From JAICUY01 sp963716585 (GTDB taxonomy: Bacteria > Chloroflexota > Limnocylindria > QHBO01), in contig CAVQTN010000002.1 in NCBI GenBank assembly GCA_963716585.1, positions 62,001 through 126,000 on the forward strand: 64,000 nucleotides of DNA. The letters run 5' to 3'. Below, one piece after another: positions 34,920 to 46,499 of this stretch. The notes beneath the pieces were generated by a model. The model worked only from the letters and a program-made list of their open reading frames with translations. It was not told where the DNA came from and ran no database searches. Numbering within the stretch: the first letter of the stretch is position 1; each line of letters starts with the position of its first letter. A program made the translations under genes and the position numbers.

Positions 34920-35714
34920 TCAGCGCGCGGTGGCCGCCTCCGAGCTGAGCCGCGAGGCGAGGTAGACCGGGATGACCGACAGCGCGATCGCGATGACTGC
35001 CACGACGTTGACGATGGGAGCCTGGTTGGCCAGGCGGTAGTTGTTGAAGATCCAGATCGGCAGCGTCTGGACGTCGCCGCGGGTGAAGGTCGTCACGATG
35101 ATCTCGTCGAACGACAAAGCAAAGGCCAGGAGCCCCCCGGCCAGCAGCGCGCTGCGCACCGCCGGCAGGGTGACGTGACGGAACGTCTGCCAGGTGTCGG
35201 CTCCCAGGTCCATGGACGCCTCCTCCAGCGACCCGCTGCTGCGTCGCAGCCGGGCGATGACGTTGTTGTAGACCAGCACGACGCAGAACGTGGCGTGGCC
35301 GATGATCACCGTCGCCATGCCCAGCCCAAGGCCCAGCATGCCGACCGCCGAATTGATGGCGATCCCGGTCACGATGCCCGGCAGCGCGATGGGCAGGATC
35401 ACCAGGAAGCTGATCGCCTCGCGGCCGAAGAAGCGGTAGCGGTGCACCGCCAGGGCGGCAAGGCTGCCCAGCACCAGGGCGATCGCCGTTGCGCCCAGGC
35501 CGGCGACGAGCGACGAGAGGAGCGCCTGCCGCACGCCCGGATTGCCGAACGCGCGTCCCCACCACTCGAGGGTGACGCCCGCAATCGGCCAGGAAGGCAC
35601 CAGGTTGGTGTTGAAGGCATACAGCACCACAAGGGCCAGCGGAATGTAGATGAACGCCAGGACCGCGAACGTCGCCAGGCGAAGGCCGATGCGCGCGAGC
35701 GGTGCCGTGCGCAT
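34920..35714 (-). CDS. potC: Polyamine-type ABC transporter permease (PotC-like)
   Basis: 264 residues, six helices. The binding-protein-dependent permease motif that docks on the ATPase appears as LEEASMDLGADTWQTFRHVT followed by LPAVR. The second Pot-like permease of the set; FDEIIVTTFTRGD is the typical PotC/PotI-type end motif. Its ATG shares one base with the upstream permease stop (TGATG), so the two are translationally coupled. It imports spermidine or putrescine-like cations with the three genes upstream. Confidence 0.85.
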   Translation of the reverse strand: MRTAPLARIGLRLATFAVLAFIYIPLALVVLYAFNTNLVPSWPIAGVTLEWWGRAFGNPGVRQALLSSLVAGLGATAIALVLGSLAALAVHRYRFFGREAISFLVILPIALPGIVTGIAINSAVGMLGLGLGMATVIIGHATFCVVLVYNNVIARLRRSSGSLEEASMDLGADTWQTFRHVTLPAVRSALLAGGLLAFALSFDEIIVTTFTRGDVQTLPIWIFNNYRLANQAPIVNVVAVIAIALSVIPVYLASRLSSEAATAR

Positions 35715-36616
35715 CACAGTGCCTCGAAGGCGCCGAGGCGCCGCGCCAGGAGCAGGTAGACGATCATGACCAGCACCGGGACGGTCGCGAACGCGGCCGC
35801 GAACGGCAGGTCCCCGGAGCTGCCGACGTTGGCATAGATGACGTTGCCGATGAACTGGGTGCTCGACACGAGCTGCGGCGCGATGAAGTCGCCCATGGTC
35901 AGGCTGAAGGTGAAGATCGAGCCGGCGACGATGGCCGGAAAGACGAGCGGCAGAACGACGCGCCGGAACGTCATCCACGATCGGGCGCCGAGATCGCCGG
36001 ATGCCTCCAGCAGCGAACCGGGAATCCGGTCGAGGCCGGCGTAGATCGGCAGGATCATGTAGGGCAGCCACAGGTAGGTGAACACGAGCCAGGTGGCCAC
36101 GTCGCCGAATCCGGGGCCTTTGAGGCCGAGCGGTGCCAGCGCCCAGTTGAGGATGCCGTCCTCCGACAGGATCACGCGCCAGGCGTAGACCTTGACGAGG
36201 TAGCTGGCCCACAGGGGCATGAGGATCGCGACGACGAGCAGGTTGCGCGTCCGCCGAGAGGCCACGCGGGCCATGTAGTAGGCCACCGGGAAGGCGAGCG
36301 CCGCGGTCGAAAGGGTCACGGCTGCCGCAATGCCGAGCGTACGAAGCGTGATGGTCCGATAGACCTCGGTCGTGGCCAGACGCTCGAAGTTCTGGAGGCC
36401 GGGCTGCCGGACCACGTCGGTGGTGAACGGGTCGATCCGGAAGAATGCGTTGATGAACAGGATCGCCAACGATCCCAGGTAGGCGATGAGCAGCCAGCCG
36501 AGCGGCGGCGCGAGGAGCAGCGCCAGCGCGGCGCGCGGCTGCCGATGGAAGAAGGCGGCCAGGCGCCGACGGCGCGAGGGTCCCTCGCGCCGCGGCGTCG
36601 CGGCCGTCGCCGTCAT
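35714..36616 (-). CDS. potB: Polyamine-type ABC transporter permease (PotB-like)
   Basis: 300 residues from ATG 36616. Six helices; ATPase-docking loop LLEASGDLGARSWMTFRRVV and the PotB-like FSLTMGDFIAPQLVSSTQFIG. The basic N-terminus (TPRREGPSRRRRLAAFF) fits the cytoplasmic side. It pairs with the PotC-like subunit to form the channel. The gene lies between the binding protein and potC. Confidence 0.85.
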   Translation of the reverse strand: MTATAATPRREGPSRRRRLAAFFHRQPRAALALLLAPPLGWLLIAYLGSLAILFINAFFRIDPFTTDVVRQPGLQNFERLATTEVYRTITLRTLGIAAAVTLSTAALAFPVAYYMARVASRRTRNLLVVAILMPLWASYLVKVYAWRVILSEDGILNWALAPLGLKGPGFGDVATWLVFTYLWLPYMILPIYAGLDRIPGSLLEASGDLGARSWMTFRRVVLPLVFPAIVAGSIFTFSLTMGDFIAPQLVSSTQFIGNVIYANVGSSGDLPFAAAFATVPVLVMIVYLLLARRLGAFEAL

Positions 36617-36674
36617 CGGGTCAGGAGCAGGCCCGGCGGCCCGCAACGGACCGTCGGGCACCGGTCAGGGCCCG

Positions 36675-37853
36675 TCAGCCCTTGATCTCCGTCCAGGCCT
36701 TGATCCAGTCGTCGAAACCGATGCATATATCGCCGCGCCCGTCGAGGCAATGCTTGGTGGGGGTCGTCCAGTAGTAGACGTCCTTCCAGAAATCGGTCTC
36801 CTCCGCCTGGAAGATGGTGCAGAAGTCCGGGCTGCTGGCCAGGGCGCACGACTTCGAGTTGGCCGGCGCCTCGCCGAACCACTCCGCGACCTGGATGTTC
36901 ACGTCCGGCGCCACGATGTGGTTGAGCCACAGGTAGGCGCAGTTGAGGTGCTTCGTCTTGGAGTTGATCATCCACGTGTCGGACCAGCCGGTCGAGCCTT
37001 CCTTGGGCTTGATGGCCTTCACCGAAACAGGCTTGTCGGCCCCCTGCAGCAGGTTGGCGATGATCTGCCAGGTTGTGCCGATCACCGAGTTGCCGTTGGT
37101 GAAGGCATCGATCTCCTTGGTGTAGTCGCTCCAGTACTCCCCGATCAATGGCCGCTGGCCCTTGAGCAGGCTGACCGCCGCGTCGAACTGCGTCTGGTCG
37201 AGGGCATAGGGATTGGTGATCTTGAGATCGGGCTTTGCCTTCATGAGGTAGACCGCGGCATCGGCGATGTAGATCGGCGCATCGTAGGCGGTCACCTTGC
37301 CCTTGTACGGTGAGCTGGTGTCGAAGACCGCGCCCCAGCTGTCAGGCTCCTGGGTGACCGTGTCGGTGCGCCACATCAGCAGGTTGGCGCCGCGGCCGTG
37401 CGGAACGCCGTAGTGCACGCCGTCGACCGTGTTCCACGGGCGGTCCTTGAGGGACGGGAAGACATCGGCGTAGTTGCTGACGAGGTTGACGTTGATCGGC
37501 TGGACATAGCCGCCGGCCACCAGCCGCAGGCTCGCGTCGCCCGACGCCGAGATCACGTCGAAGTCGGTGCCTGAGCCCTTGGTGAAGAGCTGGTACGCCT
37601 CGTCGGACGTGCCGAAGGTCGTGACGCTGACCTTGCAGCCGGTCTTCTGTTCGAATGGGGTCACCCAGTCGACGGTTGGATCGGTCGAACCGTTCTCGGC
37701 GTAACCGGGCCAGGCCAGGACGGACAGCGTGCCCTCCCCCGCCCCGACCGATGCCGGCAGGCTGACCGACGGCTGGCTGCTGCCGGCGTTGCCGCACGCC
37801 GCCAGGACCAGCGCCAGGGTCGCGAGGAGCGCAAGTGCGCGGGAGCTCGACAT
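36675..37853 (-). CDS. potD: Polyamine-type substrate-binding lipoprotein (PotD-like)
   Basis: 392 residues. Lipoprotein signal LALLATLALVLAAC gives a lipid-anchored binding protein, as expected in a cell with one membrane or a thick envelope. Two-lobed PotD/PotF-like fold: LSVLAWPGYAENGS, DFDVISASGDASLRLV, VPHGRGANLLMWRTD, YSDYTKE-type region and VAEWFGEAPANSKSCALAS. Extra cysteines in the second lobe (CALA, CTIF, CLDGRGDIC) may form disulfides. Ligand by homology: spermidine or putrescine, not certain. Confidence 0.82.
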   Translation of the reverse strand: MSSSRALALLATLALVLAACGNAGSSQPSVSLPASVGAGEGTLSVLAWPGYAENGSTDPTVDWVTPFEQKTGCKVSVTTFGTSDEAYQLFTKGSGTDFDVISASGDASLRLVAGGYVQPINVNLVSNYADVFPSLKDRPWNTVDGVHYGVPHGRGANLLMWRTDTVTQEPDSWGAVFDTSSPYKGKVTAYDAPIYIADAAVYLMKAKPDLKITNPYALDQTQFDAAVSLLKGQRPLIGEYWSDYTKEIDAFTNGNSVIGTTWQIIANLLQGADKPVSVKAIKPKEGSTGWSDTWMINSKTKHLNCAYLWLNHIVAPDVNIQVAEWFGEAPANSKSCALASSPDFCTIFQAEETDFWKDVYYWTTPTKHCLDGRGDICIGFDDWIKAWTEIKG

Positions 37854-37864
37854 GGTTCCTCCGT

Positions 37865-38953
37865 TCAGCCGTCCGACAGGGACAGCACATGACGCCGCTT
37901 CCAGACCAGCCGGACCACCCGGCCGCGCGCGGCCAATGCCTCCATCGAGGATGACTCCAGGTTCTGCTGGGTGACCAGCAGCTCGCCCCCCGCATCGAGT
38001 GACACCAGGTAGCGCGTGTCGGAACCGAGATACACGACATCGCGGATATGCCCCGTGGCCGACTGCTCGTCATCGGAGGTGTCGTCGTCCGGGGCCGCGA
38101 TGCGGATCTTCTCCGGCCGCACGCTGAAGCTGCCCGCCCGGCCGATGACGGCCTGCGCCGCGTCCCCCTGCAGCAGGTTGGAGGTCCCGACGAAGCCCGC
38201 CACGAAGGGCGTCGCCGGATGTTCGTACACCTCCGCCGGCGTGCCGACCTGCTCGATGCGGCCGGCATTGAAGACCGCCAGCCGATCACTCATGGTCAGC
38301 GCCTCGTCCTGGTCGTGCGTGACGTAGATGAACGTGATGCCGACCTGCTCCTGGATCGACTTCAGCTCGATCTGCATCTCCTGGCGCAGCTTGAGGTCGA
38401 GCGCTCCCAGCGGCTCGTCGAGCAGCAGCACGCGCGGCCGGTTGACCAGGGCTCGGGCGAGCGCCACGCGCTGCCGCTGGCCACCGGACAGCTGCGACGG
38501 CCGACGACGCTCGTAGCCCGCCAGCCGCATCATGCCCAACGCCTCGGCGACCCGCGTCGCGCGCTCGCCAGCCGCAACGCGACGCACCATCAGCCCGTAG
38601 CCGACGTTCTCCTCGACGCTCATGTGCGGGAAGAGCGCGTAGTCCTGGAACACGGTATTGACGTCCCGATCGAATGGGGGGACGCCGGTGACGTCGCGGC
38701 CGGCGAGCATCACCCGGCCGGACGTCGGCTCCTCGAACCCGGCGATGAGCCGCAGCGTGGTCGTCTTGCCCGAGCCCGATGGGCCGAGCATCGAGAAGAA
38801 CTCGCCGTCGCCGATGGCGAGGTCGATCCCCGCCACCGCGACGGTGTCGCCGAAGCGCTTGTGGAGCGATTCCAGGGCGACGGCGCCCGATCCGAGCGCG
38901 CCATCGGCACGCTGCAGCCCGGCCTCGGCTGGCGCGCCCCGGGAAGGGGTCAT
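37865..38953 (-). CDS. potA: Polyamine-type ABC transporter ATPase (PotA-like)
   Basis: 362 residues from ATG 38953; a GTG five codons upstream, three bases after GAGGAG, is an alternative, and a frame open to 39109 looks noncoding. Walker A GPSGSGKTTTLRL, Q-loop NTVFQDYALFPHM, ABC signature PSQLSGGQRQRVALARAL, Walker B VLLLDEPLGALD and switch His in YVTHDQDEAL. The C-terminal TOBE domain (FSVRPEKIRIA, VVYLGSDTRYLV) marks the Pot/Mal/Sfu type. First gene of the importer operon, followed by potD, potB and potC. Confidence 0.9.
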   Translation of the reverse strand: MTPSRGAPAEAGLQRADGALGSGAVALESLHKRFGDTVAVAGIDLAIGDGEFFSMLGPSGSGKTTTLRLIAGFEEPTSGRVMLAGRDVTGVPPFDRDVNTVFQDYALFPHMSVEENVGYGLMVRRVAAGERATRVAEALGMMRLAGYERRRPSQLSGGQRQRVALARALVNRPRVLLLDEPLGALDLKLRQEMQIELKSIQEQVGITFIYVTHDQDEALTMSDRLAVFNAGRIEQVGTPAEVYEHPATPFVAGFVGTSNLLQGDAAQAVIGRAGSFSVRPEKIRIAAPDDDTSDDEQSATGHIRDVVYLGSDTRYLVSLDAGGELLVTQQNLESSSMEALAARGRVVRLVWKRRHVLSLSDG

Positions 38954-39150
38954 CGGTTCGACGGCCACGCGCTCCTCGGGTATCTCGCTCTGAAGGATGC
39001 GGGCACTCTGCGGTGTTGCCGGTTGGGCTGTCAAGCGCGTTTTCGCGCGCTCCGGAGGCAGACCCGATCCACGACGGCGGGACCGCGGCCGGCGCGGCAT
39101 GGCTATCATTGGGGGACCTCCTCAGACACTCCTCGAGCGACATCAGCCAG

Positions 39151-41397
<2,247 letters not shown>

Positions 41398-41401
<4 letters not shown>

Positions 41402-42228
41402 ACGACCGCCGCCGCGCCGTGCTGGTCCTGCCCGACGCCGACATCGAGACGAGCCTCCAGGACGCGCGGCATGCCGGCGATGACCACGAGGTGGTGGCCG
41501 TGCTCGGCAATGGCGCCGGCTGGTATGCGGCCCTGGCGCTGGCCGGCGTGATCCCGGACGACGCTGCCCAGCGCATCGTTCGCGAGATCGCGCGCATCCA
41601 GCAGAGCGCGCCGTCTGCCGGCGGCCAGGTGGTCTACCCCTTGACCGATGCCGCCTGGCGCCCGGATGCGCGCCTAAGCGCAAGCCTCGACCGGGCGATG
41701 GCGACTGCCAACGGCAGCATCCACCACAGCGTCGACCTGGGCGCGTTCGCCATCCTGGACGGCACGGTGGCCGGCGTCGAGACCCTGCTCGCCGAGCTGC
41801 CGGCGGTCGGCATCGGCGAGATCCGGTACCCACTGCTTCTCACGCGGCCCCCATTCCACAGCCCGCTGGCCGCTGCCCTCGCCGAGCAGCTCGCCGAGCG
41901 CGTCGCCGATACTGCCTGGCATATGCCCGAGCTGACCCTGATCGACGGGCGAGGCCGGCGTCACACGCCGTGGTCGGCCGATCCGGCGGCGCTGCGTGAG
42001 GACACGCTCGGCGCCCAGCTTGTCGAGACCTACCGGTTCGCCACGGCAATGCGCGTCGCGCTGCGCGAGTACGCTCCGGACGTGATCATCATCCCCGGAA
42101 ATGGCGGCAGCCTCGCCGCGGTGTGCGGCCAGCTGGTGGTCGGCGAGGGCTATCGCGGCATCCGGTCGCGGCGCGCGTTCATCGAGGCGCAGCGGCGCCG
42201 GCCGGTCGTGCTGTCGATGCGTCACTGA
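41398..42228 (+). CDS. FabD-like acyltransferase-fold protein lacking the catalytic serine
   Basis: 276 residues from a GTG overlapping the E1 stop. The layout follows malonyl-CoA:ACP transacylases. The second catalytic residue is present (PPFHSPLAAALAEQLAERV, equal to the FHS motif), as is the ending IIIPGNGGSLAAVCGQLV. The nucleophile motif, normally GHSLGEY, reads LGNGAGWYAAL, so Ser is replaced by Gly and His by Asn. It cannot use the usual acyl-enzyme mechanism. Coupling to the E1 gene suggests it binds acyl-CoA or a carrier for that enzyme. A real pseudoenzyme is likely, since the frame is intact. Confidence 0.7.
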
Positions 42229-42236
42229 GCGGCCCC

Positions 42237-43151
42237 GTGCTGGTGCGGGCGCCCCTCGCCGAGGGCGAGGCCATCTTCCCGGTCGACGCCACGCTCGACC
42301 TGGCGCTGACCCTCGCGCCGCTGTGGCGCGGCAGCGGCGACCCGACCATGCGCCGCGACCCTGACGGGGCGATCTGGCGGGCGACGAACACGCGCTCCGG
42401 TCCAGCCACGCTGCGGCTTGTTCGCCGTGGTCCGACGGTGGTGGCCCATGCGTGGGGTGGCGGCGCGGCCGAAGCGCTCGCGTCGGTGCCGGATCTCATT
42501 GGGCTCAACGACGAGCCGCAGCGTCTCGTGCCGCGTGACAGCGTGGTCGCCGGCCTGGTGCGCCGCTTTCCGGGACTGCGCCTGCCGCGCACGGGTCGCC
42601 TGTTCGAGGCGCTGCTGCCGTCGATCCTGGAGCAGAAGGTCACCAATCTCGAGGCCTGGCGTGCCTATCGCGCGCTGCTGCACCACGCCTCAGAGCCCGC
42701 GCCCGGCCCGCGCCTGCTGCGCCTGCCGCTACGCTCGGAGGTCGTCGCCAGGCTCCCCTATTTCGCCATGCACCCGCTCGGCATCGAGCGGCGGCGGGCC
42801 GACCTCCTGCGCCGGGTCGCCGCCGGCGTCCAGCGACTGGAGGAGGCGACCCGGGACGAAGCGTATGCCCGGCTGGCGGCGATCCCCGGCATCGGCCCGT
42901 GGACGATCGCCGAGGTCGGCCGCATCACGTTCGGGGATGCGGATGCGCTGAGCGTCGGCGACTACCACCTCCCCAGCCTCGTCGCCTGGGCCTTCGCGGG
43001 AGAGCGGCATTCCAACGACGCGCGGATGCTCGAGCTGCTCGAGCCGTACCGTGGCCAGCGCGGCCGGGTCCAGCGACTGCTGGAGGCGTCCGGGCGGCGG
43101 CCACCCCGCCATGGGCCGCGCCTCGCCCCGCGACGCTTCGAGCACTGCTGA
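42237..43151 (+). CDS. HhH-GPD DNA glycosylase (AlkA/3-methyladenine type)
   Basis: 304 residues from GTG 42237, eight bases after the upstream stop. The first 110 residues resemble the AlkA N-terminal beta domain. The catalytic part has LFEALLPSILEQKVTNLEAW, the helix-hairpin-helix LAAIPGIGPWTIAEVG and the catalytic Asp in ALSVGDYHLPSLVAW. There is no iron-sulfur cluster motif at the end. It removes alkylated bases by base excision. Its fusion with the metabolic genes upstream appears to be positional only. Confidence 0.85.
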   Translation: MLVRAPLAEGEAIFPVDATLDLALTLAPLWRGSGDPTMRRDPDGAIWRATNTRSGPATLRLVRRGPTVVAHAWGGGAAEALASVPDLIGLNDEPQRLVPRDSVVAGLVRRFPGLRLPRTGRLFEALLPSILEQKVTNLEAWRAYRALLHHASEPAPGPRLLRLPLRSEVVARLPYFAMHPLGIERRRADLLRRVAAGVQRLEEATRDEAYARLAAIPGIGPWTIAEVGRITFGDADALSVGDYHLPSLVAWAFAGERHSNDARMLELLEPYRGQRGRVQRLLEASGRRPPRHGPRLAPRRFEHC

Positions 43152-43177
43152 CAGGTGCGTCGCGCTACCCTGTGCGC

Positions 43178-43540
43178 ATGACACAGACAACCGATGAGAT
43201 CGTGGCCCTCGAGAAGCGCTTCTGGACCGAGGCGAACAAGCCGGAGACGTTCACCGACCTGGTCATGGACGATGCCATCACGGTCATCGAGCCGATGGGC
43301 TTCATCACCAAGCAGCAGGCGGCCAGCATGCCCGCCGAGCAACCCTGGACCGATGTCCAGATGCACGACCTGGTCGTGCATCAGCTCACGGCCGACGTCG
43401 TGGTCCTTGCCTACCACGGCCAGGGCCGGCAGGGTGACGCGGAGCCGTACCGCGGCAGCATCGCTTCGGTCTACGTCCGCGACGACGGGAAGTGGCGGCT
43501 GGCCATGACCTCGCACCAGCCCTGGAAGCCCGGCGACTAG
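43178..43540 (+). CDS. SnoaL/DUF4440-like small NTF2-fold protein
   Basis: 120 residues. Pattern of NTF2-like enzymes: EIVALEKRFWTEANKPETFT, VMDDAITVIEPMGFITKQQA, VVVLAYHGQGRQG and DDGKWRLAMTSHQPW. Such proteins are isomerases, hydrolases or simply ligand binders; the function is not assignable. It begins 27 bases after the glycosylase and is convergent with the EamA transporter three bases away. Confidence 0.75.
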   Translation: MTQTTDEIVALEKRFWTEANKPETFTDLVMDDAITVIEPMGFITKQQAASMPAEQPWTDVQMHDLVVHQLTADVVVLAYHGQGRQGDAEPYRGSIASVYVRDDGKWRLAMTSHQPWKPGD

Positions 43541-43543
43541 CGC

Positions 43544-44476
43544 TCAGCGCGCCATTGCCGGCCTTCGGAATCGCATGTTGACGAGCGCCACGCCGCCGAT
43601 GACCAGCGCGGTCCCGACCAGCAGCCCCGCGTCGACCGCCTCGTTGAGCACGAGCGCCCCGAGCAGGATGCCGTACACCGGCAGCAGATAGGCGACCAGC
43701 GCGGTTCGTGTCGCTCCCCAGTCGTGCAGCAGCCGGAAGAAGATGAGGTACGCCGTCCCCGAGCCCAGGAGCCCCAGCCAGACCACCGCCAGCACCGCGG
43801 AGGGATCGGCCGGGAAGCTGAAGGGCCGCTCGAAGATCAGGACCAGCGCTCCGGCGATGAGCAGCGCGAAGAAGACCTGGAAGAGTGCAGGAATCATCGG
43901 TCGCAGGCCGTGGACGTGGCGGCGCGCATACACGGCGCCGCACGCATACGAAATCGTCGAGCCGATGAGCGCCAGCTCGGCCGGCAGGCTCGCCCCGGCC
44001 AGGTCGGCGGGATCGAAGCCGACCAGGATGGCAACCCCCACGAAGCCGACGACCAGGCCGATCACCCGGTTGAGGGTGATGCGCTCGTCGTGCAGGAAGA
44101 TCGCCGCGATGGGAATGACGAAGAGCGGCACCGCCCCGTTGAGCACGGCGGCCAGGCTGGACGGCACGCTGCGCTCGGCCCAGGTGATGAGCACGAACGG
44201 CAGCGCGACGTTGATGAGCCCCATCACCATGAGGTGGCCGTACATCCGGGGGCCGCGCGGCAGCGGTTCGTGCGCGACCGCGACGACGATCGCCAATAGT
44301 CCGAAGCCGATGAGCAGGCGGAGGCTCACCAGGGTGAACGGACGCAGGCCGGCGTCGACGCCGATCTTGATGAACAGGTAGCTGCTGCCCCACAGGAAGC
44401 CGAGCAGCGCGAAGAGCAGCCAATCGGCGCGCGAGGACGAGGTCGGTCCGAGACGCACGACGCCAGGCGGGGTCAC
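43544..44476 (-). CDS. EamA/DMT-family transporter
   Basis: 310 residues with ten helices in two EamA repeats. Motifs: LLFALLGFLWGSSYLFIKIG, LNGAVPLFVIPIAAIFLHDE in the first repeat and VAYLLPVYGILLGALVLNEA in the second, which is the classic DMT pair. It exports amino acids, metabolites or nucleotides; the substrate is unknown. The start overlaps the stop of the VOC gene by four bases. Confidence 0.85.
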   Translation of the reverse strand: MTPPGVVRLGPTSSSRADWLLFALLGFLWGSSYLFIKIGVDAGLRPFTLVSLRLLIGFGLLAIVVAVAHEPLPRGPRMYGHLMVMGLINVALPFVLITWAERSVPSSLAAVLNGAVPLFVIPIAAIFLHDERITLNRVIGLVVGFVGVAILVGFDPADLAGASLPAELALIGSTISYACGAVYARRHVHGLRPMIPALFQVFFALLIAGALVLIFERPFSFPADPSAVLAVVWLGLLGSGTAYLIFFRLLHDWGATRTALVAYLLPVYGILLGALVLNEAVDAGLLVGTALVIGGVALVNMRFRRPAMAR

Positions 44477-44853
44477 CTCGTTCCGGGAATCGGTCCCTCG
44501 CGCAGGCCGAACACGTTGCCATCAGGGTCCTTGAACCAGGCGCCGCGCGCCGCACCGATCTGCGCGATGAAGTTCGTGGTCTTGGGCGTCTCGTACTCGT
44601 CGAACGGCACATCCCGGGAGAGAAGGTCGCGGACCGTGACTTCGATGTCGACGACCTCGAAGTGGGCGACGGTCTGGCCGACGTTCGGCTGGCCGCGCCG
44701 CACCGAGACCTGGGTTCCGTGGCCCGCGCCGAAGCGGAGCGCGAACGGGGTCTCGTCGAGCAGTGGCAGGGCCAGCTGCTCCGCAAAGAACCGCTTGGCA
44801 CGCTCGAGGTCGGTCACCGCGACCGTCGCCACCAACATCGCATCGGCAAGCAC
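44473..44853 (-). CDS. VOC-superfamily (glyoxalase-like) protein
   Basis: 126 residues, a single pair of beta-alpha-beta-beta-beta units: LVATVAVTDLERAKRFFAEQ, FGAGHGTQVSVRRG, VAHFEVVDIEVTVRDLLSRD and GAARGAWFKDPDGNVFGLRE with the metal Glu at the end. Probably a dimeric metal-dependent lyase or a resistance protein. A GTG and an internal ATG five codons on are both plausible starts. It is cotranscribed with the transporter. Confidence 0.8.
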   Translation of the reverse strand: MLADAMLVATVAVTDLERAKRFFAEQLALPLLDETPFALRFGAGHGTQVSVRRGQPNVGQTVAHFEVVDIEVTVRDLLSRDVPFDEYETPKTTNFIAQIGAARGAWFKDPDGNVFGLREGPIPGTR

Positions 44854-44955
44854 GTCGTCACCTCGTGTCAGGCAGGAGCGCCTGCATTGTGCGCCCCGTC
44901 GCGCTCGCGCTGGGTCTGGTAGGCGTCCCCGGCAGGTGCTGGGGCGATACTAACA

Positions 44956-44978
44956 ACCATACCCATCATGGGTAGGGT
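44956..44978. promoter_or_regulatory. Palindromic operator-like site in divergent promoter region
   Basis: TACCCATcATGGGTA (44960-44974) is a perfect 7+1+7 inverted repeat, and the match extends outward (ACC and GGT) for 23 bases with one mismatch. It lies between the VOC gene (minus) and the F420/LLM gene (plus), in a 248-base gap with otherwise no clear feature. Typical size for a TetR or GntR dimer site; no such regulator is adjacent. Confidence 0.5.
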
Positions 44979-45101
44979 GGCGCCTGACTCGGAATCGCGA
45001 TCGGCTTGAGCGGCGATGTCGTTGGGGCGGCACGCGGGCAACGGATCAGGGCCTCCGCCCTAGGCTAGACTCGGGGAACCCAGTTGCTCTACGGAGGTTC
45101 G

Positions 45102-46013
45102 ATGCGGTCGCTGGAGATTGGCCTCGTCCTCCCGATGGAGGAGTCTTGGACCGACGGCGCGACCCCGCGCTGGGTCGAGATCCGCGAGCTCGCGACCCGG
45201 GCCGAGGCAATCGGCTTCGATACCGTCTGGGTCCCCGACGAGTTGCTCTGGCGTCCAGCCGATGGCGGCGTGCGCGGCTGGTGGGAGTGCGTCGCGATGA
45301 CCGGCGCGGTAGCGGCAGCGACTTCGCGTGTGAAGGTCGGCACGTGGATCCTGTCCGCGCTACATCGCAACCCGGGGATTACCGCGAAGGCCGTCGAGAC
45401 GCTCGACGAGATCAGCGGCGGCCGGTTCGTCTTCGGCCTCGGCTCTGGGCACGCCGGTCGCCAGGCGCATGCCTTCGGGCTGCCCGAGGACCATGTCTAC
45501 GGCCGATTCGAGGAGGCGCTCGAGATCATCGTTCCGCTTCTGCGGCGCGGCCGCGCGGACTTCGAGGGCACATTGCATGCGGCTCGCGATCTGGAGCACC
45601 GACCGCTCGGCCCGCGCCCCGGCCGGATCCCGATCATGATCGGCGCCAAGGGTCCGAAGATGCTGCGCCTGGCCGCCCTCCATGCCGACATCTGGAGCTG
45701 GTACGTCGAGGAGCGGAGCGACCTCGAGGAGTTCGGGCCGCGGCTCGCAGCGCTCGAGGCCGCCTGTCTGGAGGTCGGCCGCGATCCCGCGACGATCGGC
45801 AAGTCCGCCGGCATCCTGGTGGAGTCGACACCGGTCACGGGCGCCGCTGAGATACTCGGGACGCCGCTCCGCGGCTCGGCCGAGGAGATCGCCGACGGCC
45901 TACGAAGCTTTCGTAGCGGAGGCTTCACGCACGTCGAGGTCTTACTCTGGCCCCGCACGCTTGTCGCCCTCGAGGCGATGGCGCCGGTGCTCGACCTTCT
46001 GGACGCGGACTGA
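45102..46013 (+). CDS. LLM-class F420-dependent oxidoreductase-like protein
   Basis: 303 residues from ATG 45102, five bases after GGAGG. Luciferase-like TIM barrel: IGLVLPMEESWTDGATPRWV, AEAIGFDTVWVPDELLWRP, RVKVGTWILSALHRNPGITA, FVFGLGSGHAGRQAHAFGLP and IPIMIGAKGPKMLRLAALHA. The GSGH loop and GAKGPKML phosphate site are typical of F420 users, but FMN users share most of it. It suggests that the organism makes F420, which must be checked elsewhere in the genome. Confidence 0.8.
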   Translation: MRSLEIGLVLPMEESWTDGATPRWVEIRELATRAEAIGFDTVWVPDELLWRPADGGVRGWWECVAMTGAVAAATSRVKVGTWILSALHRNPGITAKAVETLDEISGGRFVFGLGSGHAGRQAHAFGLPEDHVYGRFEEALEIIVPLLRRGRADFEGTLHAARDLEHRPLGPRPGRIPIMIGAKGPKMLRLAALHADIWSWYVEERSDLEEFGPRLAALEAACLEVGRDPATIGKSAGILVESTPVTGAAEILGTPLRGSAEEIADGLRSFRSGGFTHVEVLLWPRTLVALEAMAPVLDLLDAD

Positions 46014-46046
46014 TCGCAGACGGTCGAGCAGCTGGACCGGACGGCT

Positions 46047-46466
46047 CTACACGCCGTGCTCAAGCTGACGGGTGTACTCGGCCTGGTCGTAGTGGCCCAA
46101 GGAGGCGGCAATAAGCCCGTCGTCGTCGAGCGTCCACTCCTCGAACCCGCTGACCCGCACCGCCTTCCCGGTCCCGCCTGGCCCGGTGTTGGTCCCAGTA
46201 AACGTCCAGTGGAACTCGATCCGGTCACCCTTCGCGATGAGGTCGTCCATGAACACCTGCATGTCCGGCAGGGCGGTATAGAAACCGCGGGCAGCCGCCG
46301 CGATAGCCGCACGACCGACGGCGGGCGGGCCGTCGTTGATCGTCAAAGACCCTTCTGGCGCAAAGTGCTCGGCCACTTGCGCCGGATCCATGCTGCACCA
46401 GGCTGCGGCGTAGCGCTTGGCGAAGGCGCGAAGCTGCTCAGGATCGCGAGTCACGAGCTCCCTCAT
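46047..46466 (-). CDS. SnoaL-like polyketide-cyclase-fold protein
   Basis: 139 residues: AFAKRYAAAWCSMDPAQVAE, GSLTINDGPPAVGRAAI, FYTALPDMQVFMDDLIAKGD and EFHWTFTGTNTGPGGTGKAV followed by RVSGFEEW. This is the full SnoaL/ester-cyclase pattern, with the ligand cavity residues in the last strands. No polyketide genes are present, so a stress or catabolic role is more likely. It lies 34 bases upstream of the tRNA gene on the same strand, measured against transcription. Confidence 0.78.
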   Translation of the reverse strand: MRELVTRDPEQLRAFAKRYAAAWCSMDPAQVAEHFAPEGSLTINDGPPAVGRAAIAAAARGFYTALPDMQVFMDDLIAKGDRIEFHWTFTGTNTGPGGTGKAVRVSGFEEWTLDDDGLIAASLGHYDQAEYTRQLEHGV

Positions 46467-46499
46467 TGCTGGTTGCGAACCGGATGGGTCGCTAAGGAG

